From contig JAFXRC010000057.1 in NCBI GenBank assembly GCA_017526585.1, positions 34,055 to 98,054 on the forward strand: a stretch of 64,000 nucleotides of DNA. The letters are read 5' to 3'. The translations under genes and the position numbers were made by a program. This DNA comes from Fibrobacter sp. (GTDB taxonomy: Bacteria > Fibrobacterota > Fibrobacteria > Fibrobacterales > Fibrobacteraceae). The notes beneath the pieces were generated by a model. It searched no databases and was not told the DNA's origin. It saw only the letters and a program-made list of their open reading frames with translations. Within the stretch, counting starts at the first letter, position 1. The number at the start of each line of letters is the position of its first letter. Positions 27,582 through 35,329 of the stretch are shown here, piece by piece.

Positions 27582-27610
27582 GCTCCTCTCATGTTTGAGA
27601 GGGGCTTTTC
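27582..27610 (+). terminator. Rho-independent terminator after gyrA
   Basis: Stem GCTCCTCTCA / TGAGAGGGGC with loop TGTT and one G-T pair, followed by TTTTCT. It lies 52 bases past the gyrA stop. Confidence 0.85.
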
Positions 27611-27665
27611 TGTATCAAAAACAGGCTTTTTTACTCAAAAATCGCCGTTTTCCCTTTTTTTTTCT

Positions 27666-27683
27666 GTTGTAAAAGGTTACAAC
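27666..27683. promoter_or_regulatory. Inverted repeat upstream of GH11 xylanase
   Basis: GTTGTAA-AAGG-TTACAAC, perfect 7-base arms, 85 bases before the xylanase ATG and upstream of an A/T-rich promoter-like stretch (27702-27732). Candidate operator for a dimeric regulator. Confidence 0.4.
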
Positions 27684-27767
27684 GGAATTTATCCAGTAGA
27701 ACTTGATTGCCTATGTAGAATAGTATAAATTAGAAGGGAGTACAAATAACCCCCTGAGAGGAAAAGT

Positions 27768-29474
27768 ATGAGTATCAAAAAAGTTTTAACAACAGCCTTT
27801 GCCGTGGCCGCAATTTCGTCATCCATTTCTTGGGGGCAGACCACCTATAACTGCTCTAATGGTACATCCCAGAAAATGGGTAGCGAGGGTGGCTATGATT
27901 ACGAACTTTGGAGCCAGAATGGAGCCGGTAACGCAACTATGAAGCTTAACCCAAGCACCGAAAATGGTGGTGCTTTCTCCGTTGAATGGAGTGGTACTAT
28001 CAACATGTTGGCCCGTTCCGGAAAGCGCTGGGGGTCTAACTCCACTGTTACCGTACAGAATGTGGGTAATATTACCGCCGAATTTGACGTGGAATGGAGT
28101 TCCAACGACAACGTGAAGTATGTCAGTGTCTATGGCTGGGGCTATTACGACAAGGCTGACATTCCCAGTGGTTTCAGCGATGAAATTGAATACTACATTG
28201 TCCAGGATCGCGGAAGCTACAATCCTACTTCGGGCGGAGAAAAGCATGGTTCTGCAACTATCGATGGTATTGAATACGAGTTCTATACTACCAACCGTGT
28301 TCAGCAACCTTCTCTTTCGGGTACCAGCACCTTTAAGCAGTATTGGTCCATCCCGAAGAATACGAGCCAGCATCGTACCAAGGGTACCATTTCTATTTCC
28401 AAGCACTTCAGCGAATGGGCTAAAGCGGGTATGAAGATGGGTAGACTGTATGAAGTTGCTTCCATGAAAATTGAATCCTACACCGGACAAGGTGGCAATG
28501 CACAAGGTCATGCTACCGTTAAGAAGAACATTCTGAAAATCGGTGGCAGTGCCGATGAACTTGGCCTCAATGTAACTGCATCTCCGGCTGCTGCAGGTAC
28601 GGTGACAAAGAGCCCCAGCGCTAACTATTATGCTCCCAAGACTGCTGTACAGCTCACCGCCAAAGCCAACGAAGGCTGGAAGTTTGTGGGTTGGGAAGGT
28701 GATGCTACCGGCTCTACCGAAACCATTTCTGTAACCATGGACAAGGAAAAGTCTGTGGTCGCTAAGTTTGAATTGGTTGGCGAAACCACAGTGAACCTTC
28801 TTAAGGATGGTGATTTCCCGAGCAGCAACGTGATTTCTACAAGCCAAGATGCATCTTGGTTCCTGGGTCAGGGTACAAACTGGGGTAACTCTGCTGCAAA
28901 GACTTCTGTTTCTGGTGGCACGGCTACGGTTGACGTTACCACTATTGGTGCAGAAACTTACCAGCCGCAGCTTGTTCAGTACAATCTGGCTCTTGATAAG
29001 GGCATGAAGTACAAGTTGACCTTTAAGGCTAGCGCTGATGTTGACCGCAAGATTGAAGTTAATTTCCAACAATCCGTAGACCCCTGGGGTGCATACGCCA
29101 CTAAGGAATTTGACATCACCACTACGGAAAAGGAATACACATTTGTCTTTGCTATGGAAGAAGATACTGATGAAGCCGCTCAGTTTGCCTTCAATTTGGG
29201 ACAAGCTACAGGTACGGTCAAGATTAGTGACGTCAAGCTGGTCTTCACCACTGGTAGCGAAGGTGGTGAACCCCAGGCAATCGCATCGACGCTGCGCTTG
29301 AACGCCGCTGGCAAGACTCTCCAGGTGTTCGACATGCAGGGCCGTAACCTCGGCAAGGTCGATATCGCAAACGGTGCGTCCATTGCTGAAGCTCTCTTTG
29401 CCAAGTTCCAGAAGGTTGGAATCTACATGGTCAAGCAGGGTAGTAAGTTCCAGACGGTGCGCGTAACCCGCTAA
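27768..29474 (+). CDS. GH11 endo-1,4-beta-xylanase, multidomain, secreted
   Basis: 568 residues with a signal peptide (to about residue 23) and a GAGAGG Shine-Dalgarno. Residues ~25-265 are glycoside hydrolase family 11: nucleophile candidate Glu141 in IEYYIV, acid/base candidate Glu236 in MKIESYTGQGG, plus the YGWGYY and QYWSIP stretches. Next is a divergent InlB-type repeat (about 270-340: VTASPAAAGTV, GWKFVGWEGDA, VVAKFE). A carbohydrate-binding-like beta-sandwich follows at about 345-495 (NLLKDGDF, YKLTFKASAD, KISDVKLVF). The last ~65 residues (KTLQVFDMQGRNL, GIYMVKQGSKFQTVRVTR) form a type-IX-like sorting tail. It hydrolyses xylan outside the cell. It stands alone between terminators. 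Confidence 0.93.
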   Translation: MSIKKVLTTAFAVAAISSSISWGQTTYNCSNGTSQKMGSEGGYDYELWSQNGAGNATMKLNPSTENGGAFSVEWSGTINMLARSGKRWGSNSTVTVQNVGNITAEFDVEWSSNDNVKYVSVYGWGYYDKADIPSGFSDEIEYYIVQDRGSYNPTSGGEKHGSATIDGIEYEFYTTNRVQQPSLSGTSTFKQYWSIPKNTSQHRTKGTISISKHFSEWAKAGMKMGRLYEVASMKIESYTGQGGNAQGHATVKKNILKIGGSADELGLNVTASPAAAGTVTKSPSANYYAPKTAVQLTAKANEGWKFVGWEGDATGSTETISVTMDKEKSVVAKFELVGETTVNLLKDGDFPSSNVISTSQDASWFLGQGTNWGNSAAKTSVSGGTATVDVTTIGAETYQPQLVQYNLALDKGMKYKLTFKASADVDRKIEVNFQQSVDPWGAYATKEFDITTTEKEYTFVFAMEEDTDEAAQFAFNLGQATGTVKISDVKLVFTTGSEGGEPQAIASTLRLNAAGKTLQVFDMQGRNLGKVDIANGASIAEALFAKFQKVGIYMVKQGSKFQTVRVTR

Positions 29475-29520
29475 GAATTTGTCTAATCCTAAAGCACTCC
29501 TATATAAAGGATGACAAGAG

Positions 29521-29549
29521 AACGCCCTGCCACACGGGGCGTTTTTTTT
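29521..29549 (+). terminator. Rho-independent terminator after the xylanase
   Basis: AACGCCC-TGCCACACG-GGGCGTT followed by a run of T. 47 bases past the xylanase stop and just before the rfbD ribosome-binding region. Confidence 0.85.
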
Positions 29550-29574
29550 GTATCTTTCCCCGTGAGGTTTTACT

Positions 29575-30489
29575 ATGAAATTCTTTGTGACAGGTGTGGG
29601 TGGCCAGCTGGGCCACGACGTAATGAATGAACTTGCAAAGCGTGGCCATACGGGCGTCGGCTCCGACATGGCTCCTGCCTACAGCGGTGTGGCTGACGGT
29701 TCTGCTGTGACCACGATGCCTTACGTGCAGCTCGACATTACGGACTCTGTCGCAGTCGATAAGGCTCTTTCTGAAATCAAGCCCGACGCCGTGATTCACT
29801 GCGCTGCATGGACCGCCGTTGACATGGCCGAAGATGATGCGAACGTGGCGAAGGTCCGCGCAGTAAATGCCGGCGGTACGCAGAACATTGCCGATGCCTG
29901 CAAGCGTCTCGGTTGCAAGATGACCTACATCAGCACCGACTACGTGTTCAACGGTCAGGGAACGGAACCTTGGCAGCCCGACTGCAAGGATTACAAGCCG
30001 CTCAATGTTTACGGCCAGACCAAGCTCGAAGGCGAACTCGCTGTCGCTAATACGCTTGAAAAGTATTTCATTGTGCGCATTGCCTGGGTGTTCGGCTTGA
30101 ATGGCAAGAATTTCATCAAGACCATGCTGAACGTGGGCAAGACCCACGATACCGTGCGCGTGGTGAACGACCAGATCGGTACGCCCACGTATACGCTGGA
30201 CCTTTCGCGCCTGCTCATCGACATGAACGAAACCGAAAAGTACGGTTACTACCATGCCACGAATGAAGGCGGATACATCAGCTGGTACGACTTCACTTGT
30301 GAAATCTACAAGCAGGCTGGCATGGCGACGAAGGTGGTTCCGGTGACTACCGCTGAATATGGTCTTAGCAAGGCGGCGCGCCCGTTCAACAGCAGGCTCG
30401 ACAAGAGCAAGCTTGTGGAAAACGGATTCAAGCCCCTTCCGACTTGGCAGGATGCCTTGGCTCGTTACCTCAAGGAAATTGGAGCCTAG
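29575..30489 (+). CDS. rfbD: dTDP-4-dehydrorhamnose reductase
   Basis: 304 residues; extended short-chain dehydrogenase/reductase. Rossmann glycine motif GVGGQLG near the N-terminus, STDYVF with the catalytic Ser/Thr, and the YGQTK catalytic pair Tyr146/Lys150. It reduces dTDP-4-dehydro-L-rhamnose to dTDP-L-rhamnose with NAD(P)H, the last step of the rhamnose donor pathway. rfbA, rfbB and rfbC are not in the window, so they lie elsewhere. Probably supplies the surface-glycan genes at 39-58 kb. A tiny zinc-ribbon gene follows 2 bases after its stop. Confidence 0.92.
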   Translation: MKFFVTGVGGQLGHDVMNELAKRGHTGVGSDMAPAYSGVADGSAVTTMPYVQLDITDSVAVDKALSEIKPDAVIHCAAWTAVDMAEDDANVAKVRAVNAGGTQNIADACKRLGCKMTYISTDYVFNGQGTEPWQPDCKDYKPLNVYGQTKLEGELAVANTLEKYFIVRIAWVFGLNGKNFIKTMLNVGKTHDTVRVVNDQIGTPTYTLDLSRLLIDMNETEKYGYYHATNEGGYISWYDFTCEIYKQAGMATKVVPVTTAEYGLSKAARPFNSRLDKSKLVENGFKPLPTWQDALARYLKEIGA

Positions 30490-30491
30490 CG

Positions 30492-30632
30492 ATGGAAGAA
30501 AAGCAGACTTACCGCGAAGTCATGCCGGGGGAGCTCCCGTGCGAAGTGCCGGAATGCGACGGTGTGATGGTCGTTGATCCCGATAACAGCTACAAGCTGA
30601 CCTGCGACAAGTGCGGTCATATCAAGGAATAG
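30492..30632 (+). CDS. Small zinc-ribbon-like protein (46 aa)
   Basis: 46 residues from ATG 30492 with GGAG 7 bases upstream, 2 bases after the rfbD stop. Two Cys pairs, CEVPEC and CDKC, spaced like a zinc ribbon or knuckle (VMVVDPDNSYKLTCDKCG). No membrane segment. Function unknown; the tight spacing suggests translation with rfbD. Confidence 0.7.
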   Translation: MEEKQTYREVMPGELPCEVPECDGVMVVDPDNSYKLTCDKCGHIKE

Positions 30633-30641
30633 CCGTCGCGT

Positions 30642-30908
30642 ATGCAGTGCAAATGCTCTGTTTGCAACAAGGAATTTAACGACAAGGTCGGGATGGCTCC
30701 GTTGGAAAGCAACCTTGCCATCCGCGTCCGCAACAAGGTCGGAAATATTTGCCCGGATTGCCGTGCAGAAACATGCAAAACCAAGCGCGGTCGCTGGCGC
30801 ATGTTTTTTTATGACCTGAAAATCGGGCTGCTTTGCCTGTTGCTGCTGTTGCCCATATTCCTGCTCTTCGCGGGAATTATTGTCGTGCTCGCGCTTTATG
30901 TACTGTAA
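30642..30908 (+). CDS. Small zinc-ribbon membrane protein (88 aa)
   Basis: 88 residues: an N-terminal four-Cys module (CKCSVC and CPDC, with a fifth Cys at AETC) and a C-terminal pair of hydrophobic segments (about 58-88, GLLCLLLLLPIFLLFAGIIV). Probably an inner-membrane protein with a cytoplasmic metal site. It starts 9 bases after the preceding small gene and ends 17 bases from the convergent hppA stop. No family recognised. Confidence 0.6.
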   Translation: MQCKCSVCNKEFNDKVGMAPLESNLAIRVRNKVGNICPDCRAETCKTKRGRWRMFFYDLKIGLLCLLLLLPIFLLFAGIIVVLALYVL

Positions 30909-30925
30909 AGCTTGAGTTCGTTTGG

Positions 30926-33289
30926 CTAGAGCCCGCCAACTGCGACGATAACGCCTGCGAATACGAGACTCACCATCGTCATCAATTTAATCAAGATGTT
31001 CAGCGAGGGGCCTGCGGTGTCCTTGAACGGGTCGCCTACGGTATCGCCGACAACGCCCGCCTTGTGGCAGTCGGAACCCTTTCCGCCGAAGTTGCCTTTT
31101 TCGATATATTTCTTGGCGTTATCCCAGGCGCCGCCTGCGTTGTTGAGCATGCAGGCGAGCGAGAATCCGCAAGCGAGCCCACCGGCGAGTAGGCCGAATA
31201 CGCCTGCGATTCCCATGAACAAGCCTACGATAACCGGAACAATGACAGCGAGGAGCGACGGTAGGAGCATTTCGCGCTGCGCTCCGTGAGTCGAAATTTC
31301 GACGCATTTGGCGTAGTCCGGCTTGCCCGTTCCTTCCATGATGCCGGGAATTTCCTTGAACTGGCGGCGGACTTCCTTGACCATGGAAGAGGCTGCGCGG
31401 CCGACCGCCTTGATGGTCATGGCGCAGAAGACAAATGCCATCATGCAGCCGATAAAGAGGCCGCCAAGAAGCATGGGGTTCATCAGGTTCAGGTTGAATG
31501 CGTTCATGAAATCGCCGAACGAAGCGTCTGCGATAGAAAGTGCTGCGAGAGAACCATCGTTTGCGATAGCCTTGATGCCGCCTTCTAGAATTTGCCAATG
31601 CGAATTGTTTGTAGCTGCTCCAGAGGCGAGAGCCGTAGAGCTGCTGAAAAAGGTGATGCCACCGAATTCGAATGCGCCGTCGTGGGCGAATTTGCCGAGC
31701 CAGAGCTTGATTTCTTCGACATAGGAGGCAAGTAGTGCCATGGCGGTAAGGGCAGCAGACCCGATGGCGAAACCCTTGCCTGTCGCGGCGGTCGTATTGC
31801 CGAGCATGTCGAGTTCATCGGTGCGTTCGCGGACTTTCTTGGGGAGTTCTGCCATTTCGGCGTTACCGCCCGCGTTGTCGGCAATGGGCCCGAAGGCGTC
31901 TGTCGAAAGCGTGATGCCGAGAGTCGAAAGCATGCCGACGGCAGCGAAGCCGACACCGTAAAGGCCCTGCGAAATGTTACTGAAACCGCCCGCAAAGCCG
32001 AAGGAGGCGAGAATGCCGAGAACGATAGTGATCACCGGGAGGGCGGTGGAGTACATGCCGACCGAGATGCCTTCGATGATGGTCGTGGCGGGGCCCATCT
32101 GCGTGCGCGAAGCGATAGCGCGGGTGGGCTTGTAGGCGTCGGAGGTGTAGAATTCGGTAAACTGCCCTATGATGACGCCTGCGGCAAGGCCCGCGACGAC
32201 AGACCCGAAAATGCCCCACGAAATAAGACCCAATTTGACAAAGACAAGGAGCGCCAAGAGAATGAGAATCGAAGATCCGAGCGTTCCGACGAGGAGGGAA
32301 TGCAAGAGTGATTTGGTATCGGCGTCGTCTCTGGTGCGCACCATGAAAATGCCGATAATTGAAAGGACAATGCCTATTGCCGCCACAAGCATCGGGGCGA
32401 TGACATGGTGCATGCTCATGCCAGGGAGGGCCGCGCCGAGGGCCGCTGTTGCCAAGATGGAACCGCAGTAAGATTCGTAGAGGTCTGCGCCCATGCCCGC
32501 AACGTCTCCGACGTTATCGCCGACGTTGTCGGCGATGGTGGCGGGGTTACGCGGATCGTCTTCGGGGATTCCCGCTTCGACTTTACCCACCAAGTCTGCG
32601 CCGACATCGGCCGCCTTCGTGTAGATACCCCCGCCAACGCGGGCAAAGAGCGCCTGCAGCGAGGCGCCCATGCCAAAGGTCAGCATGGTGGTTGTCACTT
32701 CGGCCATCTTGGCGTGTCCGAAAGCCGGATTCGTAATCAAACCGTCCGAAAATTCCATCGAAATCTTGCTTGCCAGGGTGGCTCCCATGCCGAAAATATT
32801 ATGGTCGTAAATGAAGTTCAGAAGGTAGAACCAGATGGAAATATCTAGCAGGCCGAAACCGACGACAATGAGGCCCATGACCGCGCCGGAACGGAATGCC
32901 GTGACAAGCCCCTGGTTCAGGCTCTTGCTTGCGCCGGCGGCCGTTCTGGAGCTTGCCTGCGTTGCCGTTTTCATGCCTAAGAATCCGCAGAGCCCGCTAA
33001 AGAAACCGCCGGTGAGGAATGCGACCGGAACGAAGGGGTTCTGGATTCCGAGAAACGCTAGAATCACGAAAATGAGGAACAGAATGGCGAATACGACTGA
33101 GACGGTTCTGTATTGGCGTTTGAGGTAAGCGAGTGCCCCTTCGCGGACATAACTCGCAATCTCTATCATGCGCGGCGTTCCTTCGTCCATTTTCATCATG
33201 GATTTGAAAAACAATAATGCCGCTACAAGGGCAAGAATTGACGCTGCCGGAACAGTGTACCAAAAACCAGGAATGCTGAATGTTTCCAT
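30926..33289 (-). CDS. hppA: Membrane-bound ion-pumping pyrophosphatase (K+-dependent type)
   Basis: 787 residues, about 16 membrane segments. It hydrolyses PPi to pump H+ or Na+. The PPi/Mg site motif is present: GADLVGKVEAGIPEDDPRNP followed by DNVGDNVGD. In the GNTTAATGKG motif, Ala501 occupies the position that is Ala in K+-dependent and Lys in K+-independent enzymes, so this should be K+-dependent. Whether the pumped ion is Na+ or H+ is not decided from sequence here. It starts at 33289 with AAAGGAG upstream and is divergent from the nitroreductase gene. It makes metabolic sense with the PPi-dependent phosphofructokinase at 37746. Confidence 0.95.
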   Translation of the reverse strand: METFSIPGFWYTVPAASILALVAALLFFKSMMKMDEGTPRMIEIASYVREGALAYLKRQYRTVSVVFAILFLIFVILAFLGIQNPFVPVAFLTGGFFSGLCGFLGMKTATQASSRTAAGASKSLNQGLVTAFRSGAVMGLIVVGFGLLDISIWFYLLNFIYDHNIFGMGATLASKISMEFSDGLITNPAFGHAKMAEVTTTMLTFGMGASLQALFARVGGGIYTKAADVGADLVGKVEAGIPEDDPRNPATIADNVGDNVGDVAGMGADLYESYCGSILATAALGAALPGMSMHHVIAPMLVAAIGIVLSIIGIFMVRTRDDADTKSLLHSLLVGTLGSSILILLALLVFVKLGLISWGIFGSVVAGLAAGVIIGQFTEFYTSDAYKPTRAIASRTQMGPATTIIEGISVGMYSTALPVITIVLGILASFGFAGGFSNISQGLYGVGFAAVGMLSTLGITLSTDAFGPIADNAGGNAEMAELPKKVRERTDELDMLGNTTAATGKGFAIGSAALTAMALLASYVEEIKLWLGKFAHDGAFEFGGITFFSSSTALASGAATNNSHWQILEGGIKAIANDGSLAALSIADASFGDFMNAFNLNLMNPMLLGGLFIGCMMAFVFCAMTIKAVGRAASSMVKEVRRQFKEIPGIMEGTGKPDYAKCVEISTHGAQREMLLPSLLAVIVPVIVGLFMGIAGVFGLLAGGLACGFSLACMLNNAGGAWDNAKKYIEKGNFGGKGSDCHKAGVVGDTVGDPFKDTAGPSLNILIKLMTMVSLVFAGVIVAVGGL

Positions 33290-33385
33290 AAAAGACTCCT
33301 TTGATACCGTTTTTGGGGCGGATTTCTATCTAAATCTATACTGAAAATACCGGAATAGGAAAAAATAAAATGCTAAAATTATGCT

Positions 33386-33907
33386 ATGGAATTCATTAAA
33401 CTCGCTCAAAATCGTTACAGCTGCCGCAAATTTAGCGACAAGGCTGTGGAATCTGAAAAACTCTCCCTCGTGCTCGAAGCCGGACGCCTTTCTCCGACGG
33501 CCGTGAATGGTCAACCGGTGACGGTGAAGGTGCTTAAGTCGGAGGCTGCGCTTGCCAAACTCCGCGGCATTACCCGCATGGCTTACAACGCCCCCGTGGT
33601 GCTCATGGTTTGCTACGACAAAGATAAGTGCTATTCTCCTGTGACTTACCACGATGATTTTGTGAGTGGCGACATGGATTCGAGCATCGTGACGACTTCG
33701 ATGATGATGCAGGCGACTGACCTTGGCCTTGCTACTTTGTGGGCCCGCGGCTTCAACGCCTCTGAAATCGAGCGTGCCTTCGACTTCCCGGCAAACCTCA
33801 AGCTGGCGTGTTTCTTGGATGTAGGCTATGCCGACCCCGAAGAAGGAGGCCCCTCTCCCAGGCACCCCGTGCGCAAGCCCATGAGCGAATTCGCCGAAGA
33901 AATTTAA
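33386..33907 (+). CDS. Nitroreductase-family FMN protein
   Basis: 173 residues, the compact nitroreductase fold. FMN contacts: N-terminal RYSCRKFSD, SPTAVNGQP and the C-terminal GYADPEEGG. Homodimeric flavoenzymes of this family reduce nitro compounds, quinones or flavins with NAD(P)H; the true substrate cannot be inferred. Monocistronic: divergent from hppA by 96 bases and closed by a terminator 4 bases after its stop. Confidence 0.9.
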   Translation: MEFIKLAQNRYSCRKFSDKAVESEKLSLVLEAGRLSPTAVNGQPVTVKVLKSEAALAKLRGITRMAYNAPVVLMVCYDKDKCYSPVTYHDDFVSGDMDSSIVTTSMMMQATDLGLATLWARGFNASEIERAFDFPANLKLACFLDVGYADPEEGGPSPRHPVRKPMSEFAEEI

Positions 33908-33911
33908 AAGG

Positions 33912-33937
33912 AAGGCGGTCAATGACCGCCTTTTGTA
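33912..33937 (+). terminator. Rho-independent terminator after nitroreductase
   Basis: Perfect 9-base stem AAGGCGGTC / GACCGCCTT with loop AAT, followed by TT. May also serve the convergent toxin-antitoxin operon, because the left flank is A-rich. Confidence 0.85.
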
Positions 33938-33952
33938 TGAATTAGAATTTGT

Positions 33953-34237
33953 TTAGAATGCTTCGTTGATTGTTACGCCGCCGTTCAAATAGCGGTGTAC
34001 AAGCGTTTTTATCAACGTCTGGTAATTTGTTCCGAGACGGGCGGCTTTCGCTTTCATGCCTTCGATATCTGCATCGTTCATGCGGATCGTAATATTGTGT
34101 GCGTTTCCTTTGATTGATGCTTTGATTGTCTCCAGTTCTTCTTTCGGGACTGGTTTTGTGTCGCCGCGTTCAATCGCATCCATCAGCGAACGTTCTTCGT
34201 CATCCATTGGTTCATACATTGAATCTGAGATTTCCAT
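33953..34237 (-). CDS. BrnA/CopG-like antitoxin
   Basis: 94 residues from ATG 34237, chosen because GGAGGT sits 6 bases upstream; ATG 34243 abuts that motif and the frame is open to 34312. The C-terminal half (NITIRMNDADIEGMKAKAAR, then NYQTLIKTLVHRYL) resembles the ribbon-helix-helix antitoxin of BrnTA-type systems: a DNA-binding beta strand and two helices. The N-terminal acidic part (MDDEERSLMDAIERGD) would mask the toxin. It overlaps the upstream toxin gene by 26 bases; toxin-first order is typical of brnTA. Confidence 0.75.
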   Translation of the reverse strand: MEISDSMYEPMDDEERSLMDAIERGDTKPVPKEELETIKASIKGNAHNITIRMNDADIEGMKAKAARLGTNYQTLIKTLVHRYLNGGVTINEAF

Positions 34238-34523
34238 TTTCATACCTCCGCTGATATACTCTGCTCGGAAAAGCCGTCTTAAGAAAGATTGTTCCGTCCT
34301 CTTCAACAACAAATGGAACGCAATGAGCGTATCCGTTCACCAACACCACGAACATTTTCTGTCCTGGATGTCCTTCTTGGTTTGCGACTTCTTGAACATC
34401 GAATCGTTTCGCAATAATCTCTTGGCGAACATCTTCCATGTTGACACCATGTTTTTGCAAAACTCTTAGAGCCTTTTCCTCGTCAAACCGTACATTTGTA
34501 TCTATAATATACATATATATCAT
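34212..34523 (-). CDS. BrnT-like toxin (putative RNase)
   Basis: 103 residues; start ATG 34523, with a second Met three codons on. FDEEKALRVLQKHGVNMEDV at the N-terminus is like the BrnT FDxxKAxxNxxKHGV pattern. GHPGQKMFVVLV and IFLKTAFPSRVYQRRY resemble the middle and the end of that RelE-like fold. BrnT toxins are ribosome-independent RNases. The match is moderate: the region before GHPGQ is unlike classical BrnT, so a related DUF4258-type toxin is possible. It precedes and overlaps the antitoxin gene. The A/T-rich upstream sequence has a loose TGCA-N5-TGCA repeat (34545-34557), where a self-repressing complex could bind. Confidence 0.65.
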   Translation of the reverse strand: MIYMYIIDTNVRFDEEKALRVLQKHGVNMEDVRQEIIAKRFDVQEVANQEGHPGQKMFVVLVNGYAHCVPFVVEEDGTIFLKTAFPSRVYQRRYENGNLRFNV

Positions 34524-34711
34524 TCTAAAGTCAATAACCTCAATTGCAATATATGCATAAATTTTTTGCGAAAAAGCCTGTCGCGGGCGAATAGAGACCG
34601 TCCCTATTCATATATATACACGCTAGTTTAGGGCTTTTGTGGGCATTTCCCGGCGTAAAAAGATATTTGCTTTGCTATATTTCGCAAAAAAAATTTCGAC
34701 GAGTTCAAAGT

Positions 34712-35089
34712 ATGAATGTTTGGAATAAGCTTGTTGCATTGCAGGTTGCTTTAAATCTGCTTATTCTTGTTAGTTGTAGCAAGGATGGTTCTTCTACAGA
34801 GGGCATGCAATGTTTTAAGGAACGTTATATAAATTATCAGGTTTATACAACTAATAATGCAGATGATAAGATAGAAGATGCCTCGTCTGTACGTACCTAC
34901 AATAATATGCCTTTTTCTGCTGAGAATATAAATGCTTCGATTCCGTATATTGCAGATGAATGGTTGATTAGAAAAATTGAAGAAGGGGATAACCCTTTTT
35001 ACACTCATTGTGAATATTTCAATGTCTACTACAACTGCATATCGGTTGATGATACGTTTTATGTAGAAAAGTGTGTGGATAGTCTTTAA
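34712..35089 (+). CDS. Small lipoprotein, unknown function
   Basis: 125 residues from ATG 34712, which gives a lipoprotein signal with LVSCSK (Cys23); the frame is open from 34637. The mature part has further Cys residues (MQCFKERY, THCEYF, YNCISV, EKCVDSL), likely forming disulfides outside the cytoplasm. No family recognised. The DNA is A/T-rich compared with its right-hand neighbours. A TATATTTC element lies 29 bases upstream of the start. Confidence 0.6.
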   Translation: MNVWNKLVALQVALNLLILVSCSKDGSSTEGMQCFKERYINYQVYTTNNADDKIEDASSVRTYNNMPFSAENINASIPYIADEWLIRKIEEGDNPFYTHCEYFNVYYNCISVDDTFYVEKCVDSL

Positions 35090-35098
35090 ATAAGAACG

Positions 35099-35127
35099 GG
35101 CGGCCGGAAGGTCGCCTCATTTTATTT
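35099..35127 (+). terminator. Probable terminator after the small lipoprotein gene
   Basis: Stem GGCGGCC / GGTCGCC with loop GGAA and one mismatch, then TCATTTTATTT. The T tract is interrupted, so strength is uncertain. Confidence 0.5.
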
Positions 35128-35207
35128 CCAATGCATCTCTTTTTTTAGTTTTTAAACCTTTGGCGTGCGTGAATTCTTTCCCCATAAGACTTAAAACTGT
35201 CATTTTT

Positions 35208-35273
35208 ACTATATGGCACTCCTTCGGAGTGCATATAGTATGGCTCGGCCATGCCAAAAACATAATGTTTTTG
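35208..35273. repeat. Three consecutive hairpins upstream of the parvulin gene
   Basis: Hairpin 1 (35208-35239): ACTATAT and GCACTCC pair with GGAGTGC and ATATAGT around a TTC loop with one bulged G. Hairpin 2 (35240-35252): ATGGC-TCG-GCCAT. Hairpin 3 (35255-35273): CAAAAACAT-A-ATGTTTTTG. They abut one another. A similar core (GCACTC-TTC-GAGTGC) recurs at 61922-61936. Possibly a small dispersed element or RNA-level control. Confidence 0.6.
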
Positions 35274-35301
35274 TCGCGGCTCTCGCCTTTTGCTATATTT
35301 G
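35268..35301 (+). promoter_or_regulatory. Bacteroidota-type promoter of the parvulin gene
   Basis: TTTTTG at 35268-35273, a 20-base spacer and TATATTTG at 35294-35301, matching the TTTG / TAnnTTTG arrangement described in Bacteroidota. It lies 28 bases before the ATG, leaving room for a leader with a GGAAT ribosome site. The upstream TTTTTG overlaps the last of the three hairpins. Confidence 0.55.
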
Positions 35302-35329
35302 GTACGGAAAATTTTAAAAAGGAATAAAA

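Noticed and set aside
27819..29669. 616-codon open frame antisense to the GH11 gene
   Set aside because: Antisense shadow; the sense frame has signal peptide, catalytic residues and terminator.
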